Positions 8,832-14,616 of a DNA stretch of 48,420 nucleotides are shown here, piece after piece. A model generated the notes under the pieces. The model was not told where the DNA came from. It searched no databases and was given only the letters and a program-made list of their open reading frames with translations. Source of the DNA: an uncultured Chthonomonas sp. (GTDB taxonomy: Bacteria; Armatimonadota; Chthonomonadetes; Chthonomonadales; CAJBBX01); NCBI GenBank assembly GCA_903951425.1, contig CAJBBX010000052.1:1-48420 (forward strand), read 5' to 3'. Every line of letters begins with the position of its first letter. Within the stretch, counting starts at the first letter, position 1. The translations under genes and the position numbers were made by a program.

Positions 8832-9583
8832 CGGCGGCCCTCGCCCTTGCCGCCGCCGCCCTCTGCTGCCTGGCCGCGCCGGAGCGGCCTCGCGCCCTGA
8901 TCGTGGCCGACGAGATCCCCGCCATGCGCGTCGTAGCGGAACTGCTGGGTCGCGAGGCCGGCATGGACGCCCAGGTTGCGACGCAGGCCGAGACGCCGGA
9001 TGAACTGGCCGCCTACGCCTGCGTCCTGGTCTATATCCACGGGAAGCTGGACCACCGCGCCGAGGAGGCCTGCATTCGCTTTGCCGAGGGCGGCGGCAAG
9101 CTCATCGTCCTGCACCACAGCATTAGTTCCGCCAAGCGGGCCGGCGCCAACCCCCATTGGTTCCGGTTCCTGGGCGTGGAGGCGCCGTCGCTGCCCTTCG
9201 AGCAGGGCGGCTACCGATGGATCGAGGGCGTGACCATGGACATCCGCGCCCTCGCCCCGAAGCACCCGATCCTGCGCGGCGTGAAGTGGGAGCAGGCCGA
9301 CGGCGGGCAGGGCTTCCGGCTGGAGGAGACCGAGGTCTACCTGAACCACGTGCTGGGCCAGGGGCGCCTGCCTTCCGGCGATCCGTGCGGCAAGCGGACG
9401 CTGCTCCTGGGCCTCACCTACACCGCCGCCGACGGTCGAACCTACCGCCAGGAGACCGCAGGCTGGACGATGCCCACGGGCAAGGGCCACGTGGTCTACC
9501 TGATGCCGGGCCACACCGACCGCGAGTTCCGCCACCCCGCCTACGCCCGCATCCTGGCCAACGCCGCCCGCTGGAGGCCGTAG
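8816..9583 (+). CDS. ThuA-like domain protein
   Basis: The product is 255 residues with a short hydrophobic N-terminus (MVAAALALAAAALCCLAA) that could be a signal peptide. The ThuA-like (trehalose-utilisation, glutamine-amidotransferase-like) fold is indicated by ALIVADEIP near the start, YACVLVYIHGKLD, a GGGKLIVLHHSIS turn, KHPILRGVKW, and TMPTGKGHVVYLMPGHTDRE before the end. Members occur in carbohydrate-degradation clusters of planctomycete- and armatimonad-type bacteria; their reaction is not established. The start overlaps the URO-D gene stop; ATG 8825 is an equally possible start. No clear ribosome-binding site is present, so coupling to the upstream gene is likely. Confidence 0.8.
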   Translation: MPRMVAAALALAAAALCCLAAPERPRALIVADEIPAMRVVAELLGREAGMDAQVATQAETPDELAAYACVLVYIHGKLDHRAEEACIRFAEGGGKLIVLHHSISSAKRAGANPHWFRFLGVEAPSLPFEQGGYRWIEGVTMDIRALAPKHPILRGVKWEQADGGQGFRLEETEVYLNHVLGQGRLPSGDPCGKRTLLLGLTYTAADGRTYRQETAGWTMPTGKGHVVYLMPGHTDREFRHPAYARILANAARWRP

Positions 9584-9656
9584 GACGGAAGGTCATAGGG
9601 ACGGCCCCGCGGCACCTTCGCAGGAGCCCGGCCGTCCGCCGTCGAACCTACGCCCC

Positions 9657-9719
9657 ATGACCGCATCCCAGTTCATCGCCAAGTGGCGCCGCACAACCCT
9701 CTCGGAGCGATCGGCCGCG
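9657..9719 (+). pseudogene. 5' remnant of a type IIG-like N-6 DNA methylase gene
   Basis: The 21 codons from ATG 9657 read MTASQFIAKWRRTTLSERSA followed by Ala. This matches the characteristic N-terminus of large single-chain DNA methylases (M-T-x-x-x-F-I-x-K-W-x...L-x-E-R-S-A, normally followed by a QxHFxDLC segment). After codon 21 the similarity stops and the frame becomes non-protein-like. The matching C-terminal tail of the same kind of protein lies at 13560-13667. I infer that a cassette replaced the middle of that gene. The assignment rests on remembered family consensus, not on an alignment. Confidence 0.5.
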
Positions 9720-9830
9720 CCGTTCCCTAGGAGTGCGGCCGGGCATGGAGTGCCTGCCCGGTACGCTAGGCGGGAGGGCCCCGTGGGTCAGTGGGGTGAA
9801 CCACGCCAAGCCGGTGTGCGCCGGAGGGCC

Positions 9831-9876
9831 TTGACAACGACTGCCCCTCCGTGGTAACACTGTTACCACGGAGGGG
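9831..9876 (+). promoter_or_regulatory. Promoter with perfect 16-bp-arm palindromic operator ahead of the XRE gene
   Basis: A consensus -35 box TTGACA is at 9831-9836. The arms CCCCTCCGTGGTAACA (9844-9859) and TGTTACCACGGAGGGG (9861-9876) form an exact palindrome around a single C at 9860. A weak -10 (TAACAC, 9855-9860) falls inside the palindrome, so a bound repressor would block the polymerase. It ends 10 bases before the XRE start codon. The natural reading is an autoregulatory operator for the XRE/ImmA pair. The same sequence could also fold as an RNA hairpin if transcription began upstream. Confidence 0.65.
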
Positions 9877-9886
9877 AGAACAAGCC

Positions 9887-10285
9887 ATGGGGGAGGCATT
9901 CGGGCAGTATATCAGGGCGTTACGGCTGGAGCGCGGCATCGGGCTTCGCGAGTTCTGCTTGCGGATCGCCGTCGATCCATCCAATTACAGTAAGCTGGAG
10001 CGGGGCCTGCTCAGTCCGCCCGACGAGGGGCGGCTGGCCGCTCTCGAGTTGGCGCTTGACGTGGAACCAGGGTCAGAGCAGTCGCGGGAGCTCCGACGTC
10101 TCGCGGCGCTGGGGTGCGGTAGCATCCCGCCGGCAGTCCTCTCGGACCAGCAACTGGCCGGCAAGCTGCCGCTCTTCTTCCGCACGTTGGAGGGGGGCCC
10201 GGTGGACGAGGACAAACTCGAAGAGGTGATCGCAATGATCCGCCAAGCATGGACACATGATGCCCAAGGTTCAGTTCAGGTCTAA
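9887..10285 (+). CDS. XRE-family transcriptional regulator
   Basis: This 132-residue protein has an N-terminal lambda-repressor-like HTH (about 6-60: FGQYIRALRLERGIGLREFC, then DPSNYSKLERG). Its C-terminal region is less conserved, with an acidic helix at VDEDKLEEVIAMIRQAW. GGGGAG precedes the ATG by about eight bases. The gene sits directly behind a perfect palindrome and overlaps the ImmA/IrrE-type protease gene by 29 bases. This is the standard pairing in which the protease inactivates the repressor under stress, inducing a mobile-element or defence locus. Here the downstream target is probably the DNA methyltransferase-nuclease. Confidence 0.88.
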   Translation: MGEAFGQYIRALRLERGIGLREFCLRIAVDPSNYSKLERGLLSPPDEGRLAALELALDVEPGSEQSRELRRLAALGCGSIPPAVLSDQQLAGKLPLFFRTLEGGPVDEDKLEEVIAMIRQAWTHDAQGSVQV

Positions 10286-10868
10286 GGAGGAACTGCGGGA
10301 GGCGGCCGACAGACTCCTCGCTGACCTGGGCGGTGCACAGGGGCCGCCTGTTCCCATTGAGCTCCTGGTCGAGCAGACCTTCGGCCTTGACATCGTCCCA
10401 ATCCCAGGTTACCTGGACCATGCACGGGTAGACGGAGCCCTGTCTGCGGACCTTACGAGCATCACGGTAGACCAGTGGGTCATGGAGCGGAGGCAGAATC
10501 GGTACCGCTTTACGCTGGCACACGAGCTCGGGCATCTGGTGCTGCACCGCCCCCTCATCGAGTCCCTGGCGATGAGCGGCACCGGCACATGGAAGGGAGC
10601 GGTTCAGTCGTGGGATGCCAAGCAGTACAGCTTCCTGGAGCGACAGGCCAATGCGTTCGCCGGCTACCTGCTCGTCCCTGGCGCCGCGCTGCGGAGGCAC
10701 TACACGAGCGCCGCCGAGCGCGCTCGGGCCCATGGCATCGCTCTCGAAGAGCTGGGCGACTACGCAGCCAACCAGGTGGCGGGCTTCATCGCTGATGCGT
10801 TCCAGGTGTCCGCTAAAGTCATCACGATACGCCTTAGTGAGGAGGGCGTGCTGCCAAGCGATCGATGA
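10257..10868 (+). CDS. ImmA/IrrE-family metallo-endopeptidase
   Basis: This 203-residue protein is a zinc-metallopeptidase of the ImmA/IrrE family. The zinc/catalytic motif is H89-E90-L-G-H93 (RFTLAHELGHLVLH), and the third ligand is probably E128 in FLERQANAFAGYLLVP, a family hallmark. Family members cleave or otherwise inactivate partner XRE repressors. The start overlaps the XRE gene; the tandem ATGATG at 10257 gives two adjacent starts. The C-terminal half is helical and probably binds the partner. Together with the upstream gene it forms a control module. Confidence 0.9.
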   Translation: MMPKVQFRSKEELREAADRLLADLGGAQGPPVPIELLVEQTFGLDIVPIPGYLDHARVDGALSADLTSITVDQWVMERRQNRYRFTLAHELGHLVLHRPLIESLAMSGTGTWKGAVQSWDAKQYSFLERQANAFAGYLLVPGAALRRHYTSAAERARAHGIALEELGDYAANQVAGFIADAFQVSAKVITIRLSEEGVLPSDR

Positions 10869-10904
10869 CCGGGTGCAGCCAGCGCCGTTAGCTTCTGCCG
10901 AGAA

Positions 10905-10954
10905 GGGGCGGGATGGCCCACTGCGCCAGCGATGCGTCGATGCCCTCCCGCCCC
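10905..10954 (+). terminator. Possible hairpin after the ImmA/IrrE gene
   Basis: GGGGCGGGATGGC (10905-10917) pairs with GCCCTCCCGCCCC (10942-10954), 12 of 13 bases, with a 24-base loop. No U-run follows. It lies between the protease stop (10868) and the methyltransferase start (10979), so it could partly separate their transcription. Confidence 0.35.
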
Positions 10955-10978
10955 TCCCGCCCCTGAACCCACCACACC

Positions 10979-11608
10979 ATGCCCTCAAACACCCTCTACT
11001 ACGGCGATAACCTCGACGTCCTCCGGAAGCACATGCCCGACGCCTCCGTCGATCTCGTCTACCTCGACCCGCCCTTCAACTCGCAGCGCAACTACAACGT
11101 GCTCTTCAAGGAGCAGTCCGGTCTCCAGAGCCCCGCCCAGATCAAGGCCTTCACCGATACATGGGAGTGGTCCGAAGAGGCCTACCAGACCTTCCTGCAC
11201 GAGTGCCGCAACCCACGCCTCCTCAACCTAGTCCAGGGCTTCACCCAGATGCTCGGCCGCAACGCCGTCACCGCCTACATCGCCATGATGGCCCCGCGCC
11301 TCGCCGAGCTACACCGCGTCCTCAAACCCACCGGCAGCCTCTACCTCCACTGCGACCCCACCGCCAGCCACTACCTCAAGCTCGTTCTGGACGCCGTGTT
11401 CGAACCGACGAACTTCAGGAATGAGATCATCTGGCGACGCACAAACTCGCACAATAAGACCACTCGACAGTATGGACCAATTCATGATACCTTGTTGTTT
11501 TATAGTAAATCTGATATGTTTACATTTCATCCAGGATGTCGCCCGTATAGTCGTGCATATATTGAAGACAGGTTAAACATGTCGATGGCAGAGGTAAGCA
11601 TCAGCTGA
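10979..11608 (+). CDS. DNA methyltransferase, N-terminal half (gene broken by a frameshift)
   Basis: These 209 residues are the first part of a beta-class site-specific DNA methyltransferase (N6-adenine or N4-cytosine). Catalytic motif IV is D30-P-P-F (LVYLDPPFNSQRNYNVLF), followed by GSLYLHCDPTASHYLK and a target-recognition start (NEIIWRRTNSHNKTT). The reading frame is lost near 11573, at GACAGGTTAAACATGTCGAT. One missing base, probably a T in an original TTTAAA, would restore a DRFKHVD reading into the downstream frame. The last residues (NMSMAEVSIS) are therefore out of frame. Base use turns AT-rich from about 11430, unlike the GC-rich codons before it. The C-terminal half is at 11758-12693. 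Confidence 0.85.
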   Translation: MPSNTLYYGDNLDVLRKHMPDASVDLVYLDPPFNSQRNYNVLFKEQSGLQSPAQIKAFTDTWEWSEEAYQTFLHECRNPRLLNLVQGFTQMLGRNAVTAYIAMMAPRLAELHRVLKPTGSLYLHCDPTASHYLKLVLDAVFEPTNFRNEIIWRRTNSHNKTTRQYGPIHDTLLFYSKSDMFTFHPGCRPYSRAYIEDRLNMSMAEVSIS

Positions 11609-11757
11609 ACTACCTGACGGGCCCCGGCGTAAGGCATGGCGAGAGTGGTGCTTCCTGGCGTGGCTTTGACCCCACAGCCGCAGGGCGTCACTGGGCGATC
11701 CCGCTGTCCCTACGGGGCTTCCTGCCCGATCGAGGCGAGGGGCTGGGTAGCCACCAA

Positions 11758-12693
11758 ATGCTGGATATACTCCTGGCGCATGATCTCATCGTGTTCCCTG
11801 CCAAGCCTGGAGGCCAACCCATGTACCGGCAGTACATCGGACCAGGCACGCCATACCAGGACATTTGGGCGTACCAGCCCAATACACATGGCGTTCTCCA
11901 CCAGTCCCAGGAGTGCATCGACGAGGACGTTAAGTACCTTGAGGGCGAGGAGGAGAAACTCGGGTTTGACACGCAAAAGCCGCTTGGCTTGCTCCGCCGG
12001 ATTCTGGTTACATCCAGCGATCCAGAAGACACTGTGCTCGACCCATTCTGCGGCTGCGGCACAACAGTTCTGGCCGCCGCAGAGCTTAGCCGCCGGTGGA
12101 TCGGCATTGACGTAGCCCACCTTGCCGTGGCTCTCATCAAAGGACGTCTCGCCGACTCCTTCGCGCTCCAGGCCAAGTCCGACTACCGAGTCATCGGCGA
12201 GCCCACCACCGACGCTGAGGCCCGCGCCCTCGCCAACCAGGACCGCGACGAGTTCCAGAAATGGGCCGTCGGCCTCGTCCCCCGCGCCATGCTCTACCAG
12301 CAGAAGAAGGGCGCCGACGGAGGCGTCGACGGCCTCCTCTACTTCCGCGACGACGCCGCCAACCCCAAGAAGGCCGTCATCCAGGTCAAGTCCGGCCACC
12401 CCAGCCTCGGCCACGCCCGCGACTTCGCCCACGTCATAGCCCGCGAGAAGGCCACACTGGGCCTCTACATCACCCTCGACCCGCCCACAACCCCCATGCT
12501 CCGCGAAGCCGACACCCTGGGCTTCTACACCACGCCCCTCGGAGGCCACCGCCTCCCGCGCTTCCAGTTCCGCACAGCCGAGCAGCTCCTCGCCAACCAG
12601 CCCTTCCAGATCCCATCGTCGGCCCTCCTCCTAGGAGTAGCCACCGCCCCCAAACTAACCACCGACCCGGGCCAACAAACCCTGGACCTGTGA
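11758..12693 (+). CDS. DNA methyltransferase C-terminal half fused to a PD-(D/E)XK-like nuclease domain
   Basis: The frame is open from 11578; the first ATG is 11758, giving 311 residues. Before that ATG the same frame reads HVDGRGKHQLNYLTGPGVRH and on, the normal continuation of the gene beginning at 10979. SAM-binding motif I (D95PFCGCGT) follows TQKPLGLLRRIL, giving the motif IV then I order of beta-class enzymes. The last third carries KKGADGGVDG (D187, D191) and IQVK (Q209-V-K211), resembling an Mrr-like restriction nuclease. An intact version would be a single-chain restriction-modification enzyme. As it stands the enzyme is probably inactive unless the frameshift is bypassed. Confidence 0.85.
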   Translation: MLDILLAHDLIVFPAKPGGQPMYRQYIGPGTPYQDIWAYQPNTHGVLHQSQECIDEDVKYLEGEEEKLGFDTQKPLGLLRRILVTSSDPEDTVLDPFCGCGTTVLAAAELSRRWIGIDVAHLAVALIKGRLADSFALQAKSDYRVIGEPTTDAEARALANQDRDEFQKWAVGLVPRAMLYQQKKGADGGVDGLLYFRDDAANPKKAVIQVKSGHPSLGHARDFAHVIAREKATLGLYITLDPPTTPMLREADTLGFYTTPLGGHRLPRFQFRTAEQLLANQPFQIPSSALLLGVATAPKLTTDPGQQTLDL

Positions 12694-12694
12694 G

Positions 12695-12716
12695 GGGCGG
12701 CCCCCCGTGGCCGCCC
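12695..12716 (+). terminator. Hairpin terminator after the methyltransferase-nuclease gene
   Basis: GGGCGGCC (12695-12702) and GGCCGCCC (12709-12716) pair perfectly around the loop CCCCGT, starting two bases after the stop codon. There is no U-run, as is common in high-GC genomes. Confidence 0.5.
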
Positions 12717-12770
12717 GTGCGTAATAGACGCGTTCCGGCGCATTGCCATCGGCTTCAGTGCCTGCCTCGC

Positions 12771-13559
12771 ATGAACCAGGAGATTGCCCAGCCCATGCGA
12801 TTCGCGATTCCGCCCGAGCAGTCCTTGCTTAGCGGCCTGCCTAACACGTTCGCTGCGGCCGGCGGCGGCACTCTCGCCGACTGGGCCGCGCTCGCCTTCG
12901 CCACGCGCTTCGCCACCGAGCACGAGCGGCGCAGCCGACCCGATCGCCTGCCCGACGACCTGGACACCATCGCGCTGGCCTGCCTCTTGCTCGTGGCAGA
13001 CTATGGGTGCCGCCCCGATAGGCGCCTTATCGCGCGGCTATACCGCTGCGTCGCAAGCATCGGCACTGAGCCCCGATCTCGCTACCTCGATGCGCTTCCC
13101 TTCGATCTGTGCCTCTGGCTGCTCGGCGAGCCCTCGAATGCCCGCGACCGCCTGCTCGACGCCATCTTCGCAGAGGGATCGGCGGTGCGCTCCCTGACGC
13201 TCGACGTCGCATGGCTCTGCCGTGCCCACCTCAGCGCCAAGCGCGTCGGGAGCCTTCGCGCCGTGGGCGGCCTTCTGCATTCGGTCTCGCATGGGCACCT
13301 CCACACGGACCGGTCGTTCGTCCTGTGCCGCCACATGTTCCCCTCAGCCGCCGACTTCTGGTCCGCCGTCGCGCTACTCGAGGGTCCGCCCATGTCCCAG
13401 CAGTACCAGAACCAGATGGCGGAGGTACGCCAGAACCCTGCGCTGTTGGAGTTCAACTCCAGCTTCGCCGAGATCGAACTGCGCGTGTGCAGAGAGATCA
13501 CCGGTCTACTGCTCACGACAACGACCTTCGACTACCCGCCCGTCCAGACCGCAACCTGA
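12771..13559 (+). CDS. Hypothetical protein in the restriction-modification cassette
   Basis: This 262-residue protein belongs to no family I recognise. It is mostly alpha-helical and leucine/alanine-rich, with repeated helix-like segments (LADWAALAFATRF, IALACLLLVADYG, RYLDALPFDLCLWLLG) and several cysteines. There is no signal peptide or clear membrane helix. The start is uncertain: ATG 12771 has no ribosome-binding site, and ATG 12795 has AGGAG rather far upstream. It lies between the methyltransferase-nuclease and the 3' remnant of another methylase, so it belongs to the inserted cassette and may be an accessory or immunity factor, which is inference. Confidence 0.6.
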   Translation: MNQEIAQPMRFAIPPEQSLLSGLPNTFAAAGGGTLADWAALAFATRFATEHERRSRPDRLPDDLDTIALACLLLVADYGCRPDRRLIARLYRCVASIGTEPRSRYLDALPFDLCLWLLGEPSNARDRLLDAIFAEGSAVRSLTLDVAWLCRAHLSAKRVGSLRAVGGLLHSVSHGHLHTDRSFVLCRHMFPSAADFWSAVALLEGPPMSQQYQNQMAEVRQNPALLEFNSSFAEIELRVCREITGLLLTTTTFDYPPVQTAT

Positions 13560-13667
13560 TCCAACCCAGCCACCGCCTACAGCCAGCCCGCCGACCTGAC
13601 GGACGACGAGGTCATCTCGCGGCTGTTGGCCCTGAACCTGGCACGGGCCGCCGCCGAAGGCGGGTGA
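13560..13667 (+). pseudogene. 3' remnant of a type IIG-like N-6 DNA methylase gene
   Basis: Directly after the preceding stop, and by chance in the same frame, the sequence reads AYSQPADLTDDEV, then ISRLLALNLARAAAEGG and a TGA at 13665. The D-L-T/S-D-E-E-I-L-x-R-L-L-A-L-N-L-E-R-A ending is the recurring C-terminal tail of large single-chain DNA methylases. No start codon or upstream domain is present. With the matching N-terminal remnant at 9657-9719, this suggests one gene whose middle has been replaced. Confidence 0.5.
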
Positions 13668-14061
13668 TGGGGTGCGGGGGAGCGGGTGAAACGGCGCTTG
13701 GTGGGTCGGGCGCCGATCTGTGCCACACTTCCCGTGGTCGCTCCGCGAGGGGTTCTGCACAGACCCTTGGCGTCCTTGGCTGCCTGTGGCGCAAGGTGCG
13801 GCGTTGGCCGAGCGACCATCCTTGTCCGGGGTTTGCGGGGCACGCATGGGAACGCCGCGCCATCCGCATGCAAGTGGTGGCGCGGCGTCAGCAGCACGAC
13901 CGGGACGAACCCGAGTGGTCCTCAGGCAGGAGGGAGCCTTCGGACACTAACCGAAGGTCCGCTGGTAGTGTACCGACTGAAGTTTCAGGAGGTCCGCATG
14001 GTTCGCCCGGATAGAGCTACCGCCATGGCCGTCCGGCTCCCTCAGCCACGCCCGCGGCCGG
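13668..14061 (+). other. Intergenic stretch without a convincing gene
   Basis: I see no protein-like frame here. A small hairpin is present (CCTTCGG 13937-13943, CCGAAGG 13951-13957). A near-perfect ribosome-binding site AGGAGG (13987-13992) stands five bases before ATG 13998. However, the frame from that ATG is Pro/Arg-rich and not protein-like, while the frame used at 14062 has a stop just upstream. This fits a decayed or frameshifted 5' end of the following gene. Confidence 0.4.
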
Positions 14062-14394
14062 ATGCTGGGCGCTGTGGTCCTTCGCCACCTGATGGTGATC
14101 GCCGACCGGGAGGCCCTGCTCCGAACGTCCACCCCGATTTTCTGCTTCGGCCCTGCCGACCTGCCCTGCGAGCAGACCTATGAGGAGGTCCTCGCCGACG
14201 TCTTCGAGGCCATGGCGCACCCGATGTGGGCCACCTACATCGACATCGTTGCGGACCGGTTCGATGGCAGCCTGGATGTCTGCGCGCTCCGGCTGCAGAT
14301 GCCCGTGGAGGAGGTCCTATCCGCGGTTGAGCTCCAGATCATCGATGACCTGTGGGCGCCGCCTGTCGTCCGGTGGCCGATAGGCAGCGCTTGA
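14062..14394 (+). CDS. Short hypothetical protein, possibly a decayed gene
   Basis: The 110-residue product looks like real protein (TYEEVLADVFEAMAHPMWAT, VDRF-like DIVADRFDGSLDVCALRL, then VEEVLSAVELQIIDDLW). The ATG at 14062 has no ribosome-binding site, and protein-like sequence continues upstream of it without a start codon to about 14030. The good AGGAGG-ATG at 13998 is in another frame. I recognise no family. Either a frameshift separates the true start from the body, or the gene is a remnant at the edge of the cassette region. Confidence 0.4.
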   Translation: MLGAVVLRHLMVIADREALLRTSTPIFCFGPADLPCEQTYEEVLADVFEAMAHPMWATYIDIVADRFDGSLDVCALRLQMPVEEVLSAVELQIIDDLWAPPVVRWPIGSA

Positions 14395-14400
14395 GGCGCC

Positions 14401-14480
14401 TGAGGAGGAGAAGGGGGTGAGGGGGTGGGCGGCGCGTGAAGGGGTGAAGGGGTGAGGAGGTGAGGGGGTGAGGGTGTGAG
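14401..14480. repeat. G-rich degenerate tandem repeat (GGGGTGA-type units)
   Basis: About ten degenerate 7-9-base units based on GGGGTGA/GGAGGTGA run through this stretch, followed by a C-rich run at 14486-14516. On the minus strand it lies 3' of the hybrid kinase gene and reads as TCACCCC repeats. A similar CACCTCC repeat occurs at 33918-33966. G-runs of this density could form a G-quadruplex. Confidence 0.6.
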
Positions 14481-14616
14481 AACCACGACCCCCACCCCCG
14501 CCCACCCCCACCCGCATCGCGGCAAGGGGAGGGAGCAGGGAGTGAGGGGTTGGCAGCGGCATCTTGGTGCGCGCCGTGGTTGGTTCGCTTATTCGCCCCT
14601 GCAGGTCCTCACTTCC

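Noticed and set aside
14401-14480. Possible CRISPR-like repeat array
   Set aside because: Units are 7-9 bases, degenerate and without unique spacers, and no cas genes are present.
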